From the NCBI RefSeq assembly GCF_045038035.1, contig NZ_CP173427.1, positions 5,518,001 through 5,582,000 on the forward strand: a stretch of 64,000 nt of DNA, in the 5' to 3' direction. Of the stretch, positions 49,099 through 58,246 are shown in pieces. The first letter of the stretch is position 1. Each line of letters begins with the position of its first letter. Source of the DNA: Paenibacillus_F chitinolyticus_A. GTDB taxonomy: Bacteria > Bacillota > Bacilli > Paenibacillales > NBRC-103111. A program made the position numbers and the translations under genes. The notes beneath the pieces are model-generated. The model was not told the origin of the DNA. It was given only the letters and a program-made list of their open reading frames with translations, and searched no databases.

Positions 49099-50049
49099 TT
49101 AAACGCCGCCGTATTTAAATAGCGAAGAGAGAGAGCCGCCGTCGCTGACGATACGTACCGCATGCGAGAGCAGCGGAGCAACGGAGAGCACCTTGAAACG
49201 TTCCGCGTGATCGTCCGGAATCGCCAGGGAATCGGTGATCACGACTTCACGAATGTTCGGGTGATCCAGACGCTGGAGCGCAGGACCCGAGAATACCGCA
49301 TGAGTGGCGCAAACGTAGATGTCGTTGGCTCCGCGTTCCTTCAAACCTTCCACAACGTTCACGATCGTTGTGCCAGTGTCGATCAGATCCTCGATGATGA
49401 TCGGCGTACGGCCTTTAACGTCCCCGATCACGTGAGTCACGACCGCTTCGTTGTGAGCGGGACGTTTCTTGAACATCATCGCGAACGGAGCATCGAGAAT
49501 GTTGGCAAGACGCTCAGCCGTCGTAGCGCGGCCGGCATCCGGAGATACGATGACCGGATCGACGATGTTTTTCTTCGTGATGTAATCGCTGATAAGATCA
49601 AGAGCGGTCAGGTGATCGACCGGAATGTCGAAGAATCCTTGAATCGCCGGTGCGTGAAGGTCGATGGTAATAACACGGTTCGCTCCTGCGGCACTGACCA
49701 GATCGGCGACAAGTTTCGCGGAAATCGGTTCGCGCGGCGCGGCTTTTCTCTCTTGACGGGAGTAACCATAGTAAGGCAGGATCAAGTTGATCGTGCGGGC
49801 GGATGCACGCTTGGCCGCATCCATCATAACCAATAGTTCCATAAGGTGTTCATTGATCGGATGGGAGAACGTTTGTACTAAAAATACATCGCAGTTACGG
49901 ACACCTTCTTCATACAAACAATAAATTTCCCCGCTCTTGAAGCGAGACAGCTTGATTTTACCGAGCGGAACGCCCAGGTCGTCGCAAATGCTCTGTGCCA
50001 GCTTCGGGTTGGAAGAGCCGGAGAAAATTTTAATGTTGTTGAGATCCAT
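49099..50049 (-). CDS. prs: Ribose-phosphate pyrophosphokinase
   Basis: A 316-aa enzyme making PRPP from ribose 5-phosphate and ATP. KIFSGSSNPKLAQSICDDLG begins the conserved region. RQERKAAPREPISAKLVADL, VITIDLHAPAIQGFF (flexible-loop and metal region) and the PRPP-binding IIEDLIDTGTTI are all present. The start at 50049 has GGAGGT 10 bases upstream; the open frame extends about 50 codons further without similarity. PRPP is the substrate of HisG, encoded in the adjacent operon. Confidence 0.95.
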   Translation of the reverse strand: MDLNNIKIFSGSSNPKLAQSICDDLGVPLGKIKLSRFKSGEIYCLYEEGVRNCDVFLVQTFSHPINEHLMELLVMMDAAKRASARTINLILPYYGYSRQERKAAPREPISAKLVADLVSAAGANRVITIDLHAPAIQGFFDIPVDHLTALDLISDYITKKNIVDPVIVSPDAGRATTAERLANILDAPFAMMFKKRPAHNEAVVTHVIGDVKGRTPIIIEDLIDTGTTIVNVVEGLKERGANDIYVCATHAVFSGPALQRLDHPNIREVVITDSLAIPDDHAERFKVLSVAPLLSHAVRIVSDGGSLSSLFKYGGV

Positions 50050-50311
50050 GGTTATGGTTACCTCCGAAATGTTTTTGATTATTGGGACTGCAGACGGGTC
50101 AAACTTCTGTATAGAACGCTTCGCATACGTTTTCATACGAAAGCGCTTTTTAGCATGTAAGCGAGAAAAAAGATGCCCCCTCTGTCTAGTATCTAGGACC
50201 AGGGACATTCTCCTACCCCACCATTATACATGAAACTTGTCGAAATGAAAAAGCACAGAGGGACGCCAAATCGAGGTAATTGTGGCTAGTTTATGAACTT
50301 CGGAAACAAAA

Positions 50312-50364
50312 ATCGGCACCCGTTCCTCTAGATGGCATATTTGCCTCTAGAGTCGGATGCCGAT
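50312..50364 (-). terminator. his operon terminator
   Basis: A long imperfect hairpin joins ATCGGCAcCCG...CCTCTAGA with CTCTAGAG...CGGaTGCCGAT. On the minus strand TTTTTG follows. It lies directly after hisIE. Confidence 0.8.
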
Positions 50365-50368
50365 CCCT

Positions 50369-51046
50369 TTATTTGGATTTGCTCATGTGGCGCCGCTCCA
50401 GCTCCGCCATTACATCGTCCAGCGGAAGCTTGGACTCGCGAAGAAGAACCATCAAGTGAAAAATCAGATCGCTCGTTTCGTACCGGAGCTCGTCGTGATC
50501 CCGGTTTTTGGCCGCGATGATGACCTCTGCCGTTTCCTCGCCTACTTTTTTGAGAATTTTGTCGATTCCCTTCTCGAACAAGTAAGTCGTGTAGGCGCCT
50601 TCGGGTCTTTCCGCTTCGCGGGAAGCGATGACGGACTCCAGCCTCGACAAGATGCCGAACCGGTCGGCGGAAGCTGTCACGGCCTCAGATTCACCGGTTT
50701 CAGCGGAGTCTGCGCCGGCCACCGGAATTTCACTGCCGAAGCAGGTGTAGGATCCGGTGTGGCAAGCGGGTCCGGTCTGCTCCGCCAGCACCAGAAGCGT
50801 GTCCGCATCGCAGTCATAACGGAGAGATACCACACGCTGCGTGTGCCCCGAAGTCGCCCCCTTGTTCCAGAGCTCCTGCCGCGAGCGGCTCCAGAACCAG
50901 GTCGTGCCGGTGGCTACCGTTTTTTCAAGCGATTCTTTATTCATGTAAGCCAGCATCAGAACGTCTTTGCTGATGGCATCCTGTACAATAGCGGGAACGA
51001 GACCCTGCGAATCGTAGCGGATGCTGTCCAGTTGTATGCCTGTCAT
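50369..51046 (-). CDS. hisIE: Phosphoribosyl-AMP cyclohydrolase / phosphoribosyl-ATP pyrophosphatase
   Basis: A 225-aa bifunctional enzyme for histidine steps two and three. The HisI part (1-115) has MLAYMNKESLEKTVATG, WSRSRQELWNKGATSGH, YDCDADTLLVL and a metal-binding CHTGSYTCF. After a linker of about 20 residues the HisE part (about 135-225) has KGIDKILKKVGEETAEVIIAA and LRYETSDLIFHLMVLL. The start overlaps the hisF stop by 4 bases. It is the last gene of the his operon. Confidence 0.95.
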   Translation of the reverse strand: MTGIQLDSIRYDSQGLVPAIVQDAISKDVLMLAYMNKESLEKTVATGTTWFWSRSRQELWNKGATSGHTQRVVSLRYDCDADTLLVLAEQTGPACHTGSYTCFGSEIPVAGADSAETGESEAVTASADRFGILSRLESVIASREAERPEGAYTTYLFEKGIDKILKKVGEETAEVIIAAKNRDHDELRYETSDLIFHLMVLLRESKLPLDDVMAELERRHMSKSK

Positions 51047-51801
51047 CGAATCTCCACTCCTTTTTTCTTCAAGCTCTCTTTAACGCCCTGCACCGTCAGT
51101 TCTTTATAATGAAAAATCGTCGCGGCCAGACCCGCATCGGCACGGCCTTCGGTGAACACCTCGTAGAAGTGTTCTTCATTTCCTGCACCGCCGGACGCGA
51201 TGACGGGGATTCCGACAAATCCGGATACCGCCTTGGTCAAAGCCAGATCGAACCCGTCCTTCGTCCCGTCCGCATCCATGCTGGTAAGAAGCAGTTCGCC
51301 GGCGCCCGCCGTCTCCATCCGCTTCGCCCACTCGACAGCCCGGATGCCGGATGCCGTCCGGCCGCCGTGCGTGTAGACTTCCCACTCGCCCCAGGCCGGG
51401 TTGAACTTGGCGTCAATGGCGACGACGATGCACTGGGACCCGAATTTGCGGGCTCCGTCCGATACAAGCTGCGGATTCTTGACCGCCGCCGTGTTGATGC
51501 CGATTTTATCCGCTCCGGCACGGAGCAGACGCTTCATGTCATCGGTAGTCGAAATTCCCCCGCCGACCGTGAACGGAATCGTGATTTCGCCTGCCGTTTT
51601 CTTCACGACCTCCACCATCGTCGCCCGTCCTTCAACCGAAGCCGATATGTCCAGGAAAACGAGCTCGTCGGCGCCTTCGCGGTCATAAATGGAAGCAAGC
51701 TCGACCGGATCGCCCGCGTCTCTCAAATTTACGAAATTTACACCCTTGACGACCCGGCCGTCCTTTACGTCCAGACAGGGAATAATCCGTTTAGCCAGCA
51801 T
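51043..51801 (-). CDS. hisF: Imidazole glycerol phosphate synthase, cyclase subunit
   Basis: A 252-aa (beta/alpha)8 barrel. LAKRIIPCLDVKDGRVVKGVNF carries the first catalytic Asp, and LLTSMDADGTKDGFDLALT the second. IPVIASGGAGN is a phosphate loop. ATG 51801 is the conserved start; the open frame extends six codons further up. It works with HisH, encoded two genes upstream, using its ammonia. Confidence 0.96.
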   Translation of the reverse strand: MLAKRIIPCLDVKDGRVVKGVNFVNLRDAGDPVELASIYDREGADELVFLDISASVEGRATMVEVVKKTAGEITIPFTVGGGISTTDDMKRLLRAGADKIGINTAAVKNPQLVSDGARKFGSQCIVVAIDAKFNPAWGEWEVYTHGGRTASGIRAVEWAKRMETAGAGELLLTSMDADGTKDGFDLALTKAVSGFVGIPVIASGGAGNEEHFYEVFTEGRADAGLAATIFHYKELTVQGVKESLKKKGVEIR

Positions 51802-51899
51802 TCTGACTTCCCCCTTCAACTCTGTACCACTTTATATCGGAGCATCTTGATGCGTGAACGTATGCTTGAATGCGTTATTCTAGTGTCAGCGCATCCGGC

Positions 51900-52625
51900 C
51901 TAAACCAGCTTCAGTGCTTCCTCCAGGCGGATGCTGCCTGTGTAGAGCGCCTTGCCGACAATCGCGCCGCCCACGCCATTGGCAGCCTCGGCGGCAAGCC
52001 GCTCCAGGTCTTCCGGCCGGCTCACGCCGCCGGAAGCGATAACCGTCCGGCCCGAAACCTTAGCCAGGCGTACGATAGCCTCCACATTCGGCCCGCCCAT
52101 CATGCCGTCCCGTGAAATATCGGTGAAAATAAACGTCTTGGCCCCATGCTCGGCAAGCTGAACAGCCAAATCCTCCGCTTTTACCGAGGAAGTTTCGAGC
52201 CAGCCCCGGGTCGCGACGAAACCGTCCCGCGCGTCCAGGCCGATGGCGACGTTCTCGCCGTGTTTGGCCAGCAGAGACTGGACAAAAGCCCTGTCCTCGA
52301 TGGCGGCGGTACCGAGAATGACACGGGATACGCCCAGCGACAGCAGACGATCCACATCCTCTTCCGTACGGAGACCGCCCCCCACCTGGACCGGAACTTT
52401 CACCGTGCGTGCGATTTCGCCTATCAGCTTGTCGTTAACCGGCCGGCCGGCTTTCGCGCCGTCCAGATCGACCAGATGAATCCACTGTCCGCCTTGAGCT
52501 TCCCAAGCTTGGGCAACCTCAAGAGGATTCTCGTTATAAACTGTTTCCTGATTATAATCGCCTTGAACGAGACGAACGCATTTGCCGTCCCGGATATCGA
52601 TTGCCGGATAAATAATAAAGGACAT
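51900..52625 (-). CDS. hisA: ProFAR isomerase
   Basis: A 241-aa (beta/alpha)8 barrel. IYPAIDIRDGKCVRLVQGDY, WIHLVDLDGAKAG, LGTAAIED and FTDISRDGMMGGPN mark the active site. It catalyses the Amadori rearrangement before HisF. A gap of 98 bases separates it from hisF, whereas most of the operon is tight. Confidence 0.96.
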   Translation of the reverse strand: MSFIIYPAIDIRDGKCVRLVQGDYNQETVYNENPLEVAQAWEAQGGQWIHLVDLDGAKAGRPVNDKLIGEIARTVKVPVQVGGGLRTEEDVDRLLSLGVSRVILGTAAIEDRAFVQSLLAKHGENVAIGLDARDGFVATRGWLETSSVKAEDLAVQLAEHGAKTFIFTDISRDGMMGGPNVEAIVRLAKVSGRTVIASGGVSRPEDLERLAAEAANGVGGAIVGKALYTGSIRLEEALKLV

Positions 52626-52667
52626 TTTTCGTTACCTCCACCTGATAGGCCGCAGGGCCGGTTAATC

Positions 52668-53285
52668 TTAGGACCCCGCCTTGCTTTGACAAAGCCCTAC
52701 GAAATTTTGAAGCAGCCGCATACCCAGCTCACCGCTTTTTTCCGGATGAAACTGCATGCCGAAGACGGAATCTCTTCCTACTACAGCCGTAACCGGCTGA
52801 TGATAATCCGTGACGGCCAGAAGGTCCCCTTGACGCTCCGGTTTCACGTGATAAGAATGAACAAAATAAACGTGGCCCTCTTCAAGCCCTTCCAGAAGAG
52901 GGCTGGCCTGCTTGAACTCCAGCCGGTTCCAGCCCATATGAGGCACCTTGTAGTCCCCTCGGAATCGCACGACTTGACCGGGAAGCAGATTGAGGCCTTC
53001 ATGCTCTCCGTATTCTTCGCTGGAGGTGAAAAGCAGCTGCATGCCGAGGCAAATACCGAGCAGCGGTTTGCCCTGAGCGGTCTGTTCCCGCAAAAGCCGA
53101 TCGAGACCGAGCGAGCGGAGCTGCTCCATCGCGTCGCCGAACGCTCCTACTCCGGGCAGAATGAGACCTTCCGAATCCGCGAGAATATCCGGATCGGATG
53201 TAACCGTGGACTCGCATCCCAGACGTTCCACGGCCTTGCTTACACTATGCAGGTTGCCCATGCCGTAATCGATGATGGCAATCAT
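52668..53285 (-). CDS. hisH: Imidazole glycerol phosphate synthase, glutaminase subunit
   Basis: A 205-aa class I glutamine amidotransferase. IAIIDYGMGNLHSVSKAV starts the protein. The nucleophile Cys lies in LLGICLGMQLLF, and the His/Glu pair in FGMQFHPEKSG. It supplies ammonia to HisF. It starts 2 bases after the hisB stop. Confidence 0.96.
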   Translation of the reverse strand: MIAIIDYGMGNLHSVSKAVERLGCESTVTSDPDILADSEGLILPGVGAFGDAMEQLRSLGLDRLLREQTAQGKPLLGICLGMQLLFTSSEEYGEHEGLNLLPGQVVRFRGDYKVPHMGWNRLEFKQASPLLEGLEEGHVYFVHSYHVKPERQGDLLAVTDYHQPVTAVVGRDSVFGMQFHPEKSGELGMRLLQNFVGLCQSKAGS

Positions 53286-53287
53286 GC

Positions 53288-54019
53288 TTAGAGAACTCCC
53301 TTCGTCGAAGGTACTCCCTTAACGCGGGGATCGATGGAAGTGGCTTCATCCAGAGCGCGTCCTAGCGCTTTGAACACCGCTTCGATCATGTGATGCGTGT
53401 TCCGGCCGTAATGAACAATGACATGAAGGGTAATCCGGGCCTCCAAGGCAAACTTCCACAAGAACTCGTGAACCAGCTCCGTCGTAAAACTTCCGACCTG
53501 CTGGGACGGATACTCCGCCCGGTATTCGAAATGAGGCCGGTTGCTGACATCGATAATCACCTGCGCCAGCGCCTCATCCATCGGGATAAATACGCTGGCG
53601 TAACGCTTAATGCCCTTCTTGTCCCCAAGAGCTTCCCTAAGCGTCTGACCGAGACAGATTCCGATGTCTTCTACCGTGTGGTGATCGTCTATGTCAACGT
53701 CTCCGCGAGCTTGAACTTTAAGATCGAACTGTCCGTGCTTGGCAAAAAGATCGAGCATATGGTTCAGAAAAGGAACATCCGTCTCCAGCTCCGAGACACC
53801 GGTTCCGTCCACGCCGAACGAAAGCTCGATGTCGGTTTCGTTCGTTTTGCGCGCTACACTGGATGCGCGCCCACGGGAAACGGGATCCGTGACGGACAAG
53901 CCTTCACCTGCGCCAGTATCTATCGCATCCGCATTTACTGCATTCGCGTTTACCGATCCACCGGGGGATCCGCCTTCCAGCCCCGCTTGTTTTGCGTTCT
54001 TGTCCACTTGTTCAGCCAT
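53288..54019 (-). CDS. hisB: Imidazoleglycerol-phosphate dehydratase with N-terminal extension
   Basis: 243 aa. The catalytic core starts near residue 51 (RASSVARKTNETDIELSF). It includes the metal-binding DIDDHHTVEDIGICLG and VHEFLWKFALEARITLHV, then HYGRNTHHMIEAVFKALGRAL. The first 50 residues form an unusual Ala/Asn/Gly-rich extension. The ATG at 54019 overlaps the hisD stop by 8 bases and has AAGAAGG upstream, so the extension appears to be translated. Family members usually lack it. It catalyses step six of histidine synthesis. Confidence 0.94.
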   Translation of the reverse strand: MAEQVDKNAKQAGLEGGSPGGSVNANAVNADAIDTGAGEGLSVTDPVSRGRASSVARKTNETDIELSFGVDGTGVSELETDVPFLNHMLDLFAKHGQFDLKVQARGDVDIDDHHTVEDIGICLGQTLREALGDKKGIKRYASVFIPMDEALAQVIIDVSNRPHFEYRAEYPSQQVGSFTTELVHEFLWKFALEARITLHVIVHYGRNTHHMIEAVFKALGRALDEATSIDPRVKGVPSTKGVL

Positions 54020-55301
54020 GAAAGTTCCCTTCTTTCTGCAATCGAACTTGTATCGCTCTGGCATGCCCTTCGAGCCCTTCGTTGCGGGCGAGCGTCATAA
54101 TTTGCTCTCCGTTCGCAAGAAGAGCTTCCTTACTATAGGAAATCACACTGGATTTTTTAATAAAATCGTCGACGTTCAGCGGCGAGGAGAACCGGGCCGT
54201 ACCGTTCGTCGGCAGCACGTGGTTCGGTCCGGCGAAATAGTCGCCGACCGGCTCCGGGCTGTATGCGCTGAGGAAGATCGCCCCGGCGTTCTCGATCCGC
54301 GGCAGCACCGCGAACGGGTCGTCCACGAGCAGCTCCGCATGCTCCGGAGCAATCGCGTTGACGACGCGGATGCCCTCGTCGAGATCCCCGACGAGGACGA
54401 TCGCGCCCTTGTTCGCCGTGGACACCTCGGCGATCGCTTTGCGCGGCAGCGCCTGCAGCTGCCGCTCCACCTCTCCGCGCACCTGCTCGGCGAGCGCGCG
54501 TGACGGCGTCACCAGTATGGCAGGTGACAGCTCGTCATGCTCCGCCTGGGCCAGCAGGTCCGCGGCGATGTATTCGGGGTCCGCCGACTCGTCGGCCAGG
54601 ACCACGATGTCGGTCGGTCCGGCAATCATGTCGATATCGACGACGCCGAATACGGCGCGTTTCGCGAGTGCGACGTAAATATTGCCGGGTCCGACGATCT
54701 TGTCGACGGCACGAATCGTATCCGTGCCGTAAGCGAGCGCCGCGACGGCCTGTGCGCCGCCGACGCGGTAGATCTCCCGCACGCCGGCCTCGGCTGCCGC
54801 CACCAGGATGTGCGGGTTAATGCCCTCTTCCCCGGCTGTAGCCGGCGGCGTCACCATCACGATCTCGGGAACGCCGGCGACGACGGCCGGGATGGCGTTC
54901 ATGAGCACCGATGAGGGGTAAGCCGCCTTCCCTCCGGGAACGTACAAGCCGACGCGCTGCAGCGGCCGGATGATCTGGCCCAGCAGGGACCCGTTGTCCT
55001 GCAGGTCCATCCAGGACACGCGTTTCTGCTTTTCGTGAAACGCGCGGATGTTGGCGGCGGCTTGACGCAGCGCCTTCAGAAACTCGGCGTCCACCCGATC
55101 GTACGCCGCATCGATCTCGGCTTCGTCCACGCGGAGTTCGTGAAGGTCGACGCCGTCGAACTCCTTGGACAGCCGCCGGAGAGCCGCATCGCCCTCGCTG
55201 CGTACAGCGGCGATGATCGATTTTACGGCGTCGTTCTGCTCCGCCGTCCCGTAGTCCACTTCCCGGGCGAGTTTAAACTCTTCCGCAGGCACGATTTTCA
55301 T
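54012..55301 (-). CDS. hisD: Histidinol dehydrogenase
   Basis: A 429-aa zinc enzyme oxidising histidinol to histidine. VGLYVPGGKAAYPSSVLM is the glycine-rich signature, DKIVGPGNIYVALAK and DIDMIAGPTDIVVLAD are conserved, and APEHAELL and GPNHVLPT follow. ATG 55301 (MKIVPAEE) is preferred to a TTG two codons earlier. It overlaps hisB by 8 bases. Confidence 0.96.
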   Translation of the reverse strand: MKIVPAEEFKLAREVDYGTAEQNDAVKSIIAAVRSEGDAALRRLSKEFDGVDLHELRVDEAEIDAAYDRVDAEFLKALRQAAANIRAFHEKQKRVSWMDLQDNGSLLGQIIRPLQRVGLYVPGGKAAYPSSVLMNAIPAVVAGVPEIVMVTPPATAGEEGINPHILVAAAEAGVREIYRVGGAQAVAALAYGTDTIRAVDKIVGPGNIYVALAKRAVFGVVDIDMIAGPTDIVVLADESADPEYIAADLLAQAEHDELSPAILVTPSRALAEQVRGEVERQLQALPRKAIAEVSTANKGAIVLVGDLDEGIRVVNAIAPEHAELLVDDPFAVLPRIENAGAIFLSAYSPEPVGDYFAGPNHVLPTNGTARFSSPLNVDDFIKKSSVISYSKEALLANGEQIMTLARNEGLEGHARAIQVRLQKEGNFHG

Positions 55302-55391
55302 GCGCAATCACCCTTTCATAACGCCGGCTTCCGCCTGCTAATCGTTTCGTTTTATAACGCTTTAAGTTATCCGCCAGGGAGTAGCAGCCTC

Positions 55392-56027
55392 TTACTCCGG
55401 CAACGCAATCGTTGCCTGCAGAGCGTCGCAAAGCTGCTGAATCCGGTCGTTTTTCATCCGGTAACTGACGCGATTGGCGATAAGCCGGCTCGTGATCGGA
55501 AATATTTCCTCATATTCGACCAACCCGTTTTCTTTCAGAGTCTGGCCGGTTTCGACCATATCCACGATCCTGTCGGCCAAGCCGATCAGCGGCGCCAGTT
55601 CAATCGAGCCGTTGAGCTTGATGACTTCGACCTGCTGCCCTCTTTCCCTGAAATACTGGGAAGCTACCCGGGGATATTTCGTCGCGACGCGGGGATTCAG
55701 AACGGGCTGCCAGTCCGGCAGCGCGATAACGGACATCCGGCAGCGGGCGATCCCGAGATCAAGCAGCTCATAGACGTCCCGGTTTTCTTCCATCAGCACG
55801 TCCTTGCCTACCACTCCGATATCTGCCACGCCGTACTCGACATAAGTCGGAACATCGACGGGTTTGGCAAGAATGAATTCCATGTTGGCTTCCGGAAAGG
55901 TAACGATCAGTCTCCTGGAATCGTCACCGCTATCGTCCGGCATCGGCAATCCCGCTCGGCGGAAAAGCTTGAATGCCTGTTTATATATACGCCCCTTGGG
56001 CATGGCTACCTTAAGCATTTCCTGCAT
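55392..56027 (-). CDS. hisG: ATP phosphoribosyltransferase, short form
   Basis: A 211-aa catalytic subunit for the first committed step, ATP plus PRPP. LKVAMPKGRIYKQAFKLF at the start and the C-terminal IVDMVETGQTLKENGLVEYE contain the conserved substrate sites. It lacks the long form's regulatory domain and so depends on HisZ, encoded upstream. About 220 bases separate it from hisZ; I see no gene in between. Confidence 0.95.
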   Translation of the reverse strand: MQEMLKVAMPKGRIYKQAFKLFRRAGLPMPDDSGDDSRRLIVTFPEANMEFILAKPVDVPTYVEYGVADIGVVGKDVLMEENRDVYELLDLGIARCRMSVIALPDWQPVLNPRVATKYPRVASQYFRERGQQVEVIKLNGSIELAPLIGLADRIVDMVETGQTLKENGLVEYEEIFPITSRLIANRVSYRMKNDRIQQLCDALQATIALPE

Positions 56028-56246
56028 GCCTTCAGCCTCCTGTCAACAGCCTCTGTCGAAGCTAAATGATTGCGGGACCCCGTACGGCGCGAAGCCGCAA
56101 GCAGAGCCCGCCGTATAACCGCGAAGGCCGGTTTGAACGGCCTGAATCGTTTGTTTTATCGCATCGTCTACCGGTTTGGCTGCCGCATTCGTATGATTTA
56201 ACAGCTCTATACCGGCCGGTGAATTTATCAGCTCGGACGCTAAAAA

Positions 56247-57470
56247 CTAGTCCGTCAGGTAGAGCAGGACGTCCGAGTACACGTTCCCTTCGTACCGGTA
56301 ACGGCCCTGTCCCAGTTCGTGCAAAGCTGCCGGATCCCACGACGCACAGGGTCCGGTTCCATTGCCGGCGTGGCGTGTCACAACGACCTTTCCGGGAAGG
56401 GTTCTCAGCTCCCGGGCTTTGCCCAGCGCTTCGCCGCGGCGGGATTCCCCGTATACGATCAGGACCCGTTCCTGCTGCTTGCGGACCGCATCTCCCGCCG
56501 CTTCCAGAATGCGGTTCGTCTTCAAGGCAAAGCCCGTTGCCGGTGCGGGACGTCCGAACTGAGCGAGCAGATTGTCGTATCTGCCCCCGCTGCACAGCGG
56601 GAATCCGAGATCCGCCGCGTACCCTTCGAACGTAAGACCCGTGTAGTAAGAAAAATTCCCGATCATCGCCAGGTCAATCAGCACATGCTCGCTGACTCCG
56701 TAAGCCTCCAGAACGTTCCATACCTCGCACAGATGGGCGATGGCCGCCTGGGCCGTCGGATCGGAAGTGACGCCGAGTGCCTGTTCGCAGATGTCTTTGC
56801 CTCCGCGCAGCCGGAGGATGCTCTCCAGTTCGCCGCGCCGGGCTTCGTCTACACCCATGCGCCGGACGGCCGTGCGGTAACCGACGTAATCCCTGCCGAG
56901 CAAGCAGCTCTTGAGCTCTTCCTGAGCTTCGGGATGGTCTTTGAGCGTTTCGCCGAACAAGCCGTGTAAAAACCCGACATGCCCCAAGGCAAACTTAAAC
57001 GTTTTTACGCCTGAGGCCTGTAAGGAAGCAATCGCCAAAGCCACTACTTCGGCATCCGCTTCCGCGGACGGGTCGCCTACGAGCTCCACACCCGTCTGCA
57101 CGAACTCCGAATCGCGCCCGGCTTCTTCCTCCATCGCCCGGAAAACATTCCCGTGATAGCTAAGACGGAGCGGAAGAGGCTCATCCCCCAGAAGAGAGGA
57201 AACCACCCGTGCGATAGGGGCCGTCATGTCGGAGCGAAGTACAAGCGTTTTCCCGTTGCGGTCCAGCAGCTTGAACTGTTTCCGGTCTTCAATGGAGCTG
57301 GCCATCCCTACCGTATCGTAAAATTCCAGCGTCGGAGTCACGATTTGGCGGTAGCCCCACCGTTCCATGCAGTCCAGCACGCTGAATTCGATCTCACGTA
57401 TTCTCGCTACCGATTCCGGAAGCAAATCTTTAAAACCCGTAGGCTTTTCAAACACTTTCGGTTTAGACAT
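56247..57470 (-). CDS. hisZ: ATP phosphoribosyltransferase regulatory subunit
   Basis: A 407-aa paralogue of histidyl-tRNA synthetase. Class II motifs are partly kept (GFKDLLPESVARIREIEFSV, LRSDMTAPIARVVSS, LRLSYHGNVFR). It replaces the usual anticodon-binding domain with a shorter tail and serves as the regulatory subunit of short-form HisG. GGAGG precedes the ATG. It is the first gene of the his operon. Confidence 0.94.
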   Translation of the reverse strand: MSKPKVFEKPTGFKDLLPESVARIREIEFSVLDCMERWGYRQIVTPTLEFYDTVGMASSIEDRKQFKLLDRNGKTLVLRSDMTAPIARVVSSLLGDEPLPLRLSYHGNVFRAMEEEAGRDSEFVQTGVELVGDPSAEADAEVVALAIASLQASGVKTFKFALGHVGFLHGLFGETLKDHPEAQEELKSCLLGRDYVGYRTAVRRMGVDEARRGELESILRLRGGKDICEQALGVTSDPTAQAAIAHLCEVWNVLEAYGVSEHVLIDLAMIGNFSYYTGLTFEGYAADLGFPLCSGGRYDNLLAQFGRPAPATGFALKTNRILEAAGDAVRKQQERVLIVYGESRRGEALGKARELRTLPGKVVVTRHAGNGTGPCASWDPAALHELGQGRYRYEGNVYSDVLLYLTD

Positions 57471-57557
57471 TCATGTTCCTCCTTGCCCTGCCGGTAAACC
57501 TCTATTTTCAAAACGCTTTAGCACGCTACCATACTACCAAATTGAAGGATATCCGTT

Positions 57558-57586
57558 AGTTTATCACGGAATGTCAGAGGCGTCAA
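57558..57586 (-). promoter_or_regulatory. his operon promoter
   Basis: TTGACG and TAAACT are spaced by exactly 17 bases on the minus strand, about 85 bases before hisZ. No T-box or attenuator structure was recognised in the short leader. Confidence 0.8.
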
Positions 57587-57647
57587 TTTGCAGATTCATT
57601 CCCATTCGTTTCTCTGCAGCCAATGTCCTCTTTGCTTCAAACAAAAA

Positions 57648-57681
57648 AACAGTTCATCTTCTTAAGAAGATGAACTGTTTG
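57648..57681 (-). terminator. Terminator of the hprK-lgt-ppaX-acyltransferase operon
   Basis: AACAGTTCATCTTC-TTAA-GAAGATGAACTGTT is a perfect 14-base stem with a T-run on the minus strand. It includes the last codons and stop of the acyltransferase gene. Confidence 0.92.
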
Positions 57682-58246
57682 GATTGGTTCCTCCGCCGGA
57701 AGCCGACTCCGGTCCGGATATTTCCGCTGACGCTCCGAAAGTCCGGGCTTCTGCGGAATCGGAAGTTCCCGTGCGGATAACCTGAAGCGGATTGCCCGCT
57801 ACGAAGCTGTATGGCTCCACATCCTTGTGGACGACAGATCCTGCACCGATTACGGCGCCATCCCCTATCGTAACACCGGGCAGAATGGTCGTGTTCGCCC
57901 CGACCATCACATTCGATCCGATCCGCACTTCACCCAGACGATACTCCTTGGTCAAATACTCGTGAGCCAGAATGGTTGTGTTGTACCCGATGATCGAGTT
58001 GCGGCCGATCTTTATTTTTTCCGGAAAAAATACATCCACCATCACCATCAAAGCGAAAGCGGTGTGTTCTCCCACCTCCATGCCCAACATGCGGCGGTAG
58101 ATCCAATTTTTAACCGGAAGCGAGGGGCAGTAGCGGCTGATTTGTATCCAGACGAAATTTTTGACCGCTTTCCATTTGCTGACCGTCCGGTAAATCTGCC
58201 ATAGGGCGTTAGGTCCGTCGACCGGGTATCTGTCGGTTTTCCTCAA
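57662..58246 (-). CDS. YvoF-like left-handed beta-helix acyltransferase
   Basis: 194 aa. Hexapeptide repeats fill the middle (IGRNSIIGYNTTILAHEYL, RIGSNVMVGANTTILPGVTI, GDGAVIGAGSVVHKDV), ending FVAGNPLQVIR, as in maltose/galactoside O-acetyltransferases. The gene order hprK-lgt-ppaX-this gene equals that of Bacillus, where it is yvoF. The Ser/Gly-rich tail of about 30 residues is unusual. It overlaps ppaX by 4 bases. The acceptor substrate is unknown. Confidence 0.85.
   Translation of the reverse strand: MRKTDRYPVDGPNALWQIYRTVSKWKAVKNFVWIQISRYCPSLPVKNWIYRRMLGMEVGEHTAFALMVMVDVFFPEKIKIGRNSIIGYNTTILAHEYLTKEYRLGEVRIGSNVMVGANTTILPGVTIGDGAVIGAGSVVHKDVEPYSFVAGNPLQVIRTGTSDSAEARTFGASAEISGPESASGGGTNPNSSSS

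Noticed and set aside
57471..57557. T-box or histidine attenuator before hisZ
   Set aside because: The leader is too short (about 80 bases) and lacks the T-box sequence or a run of His codons; only a standard promoter is visible.
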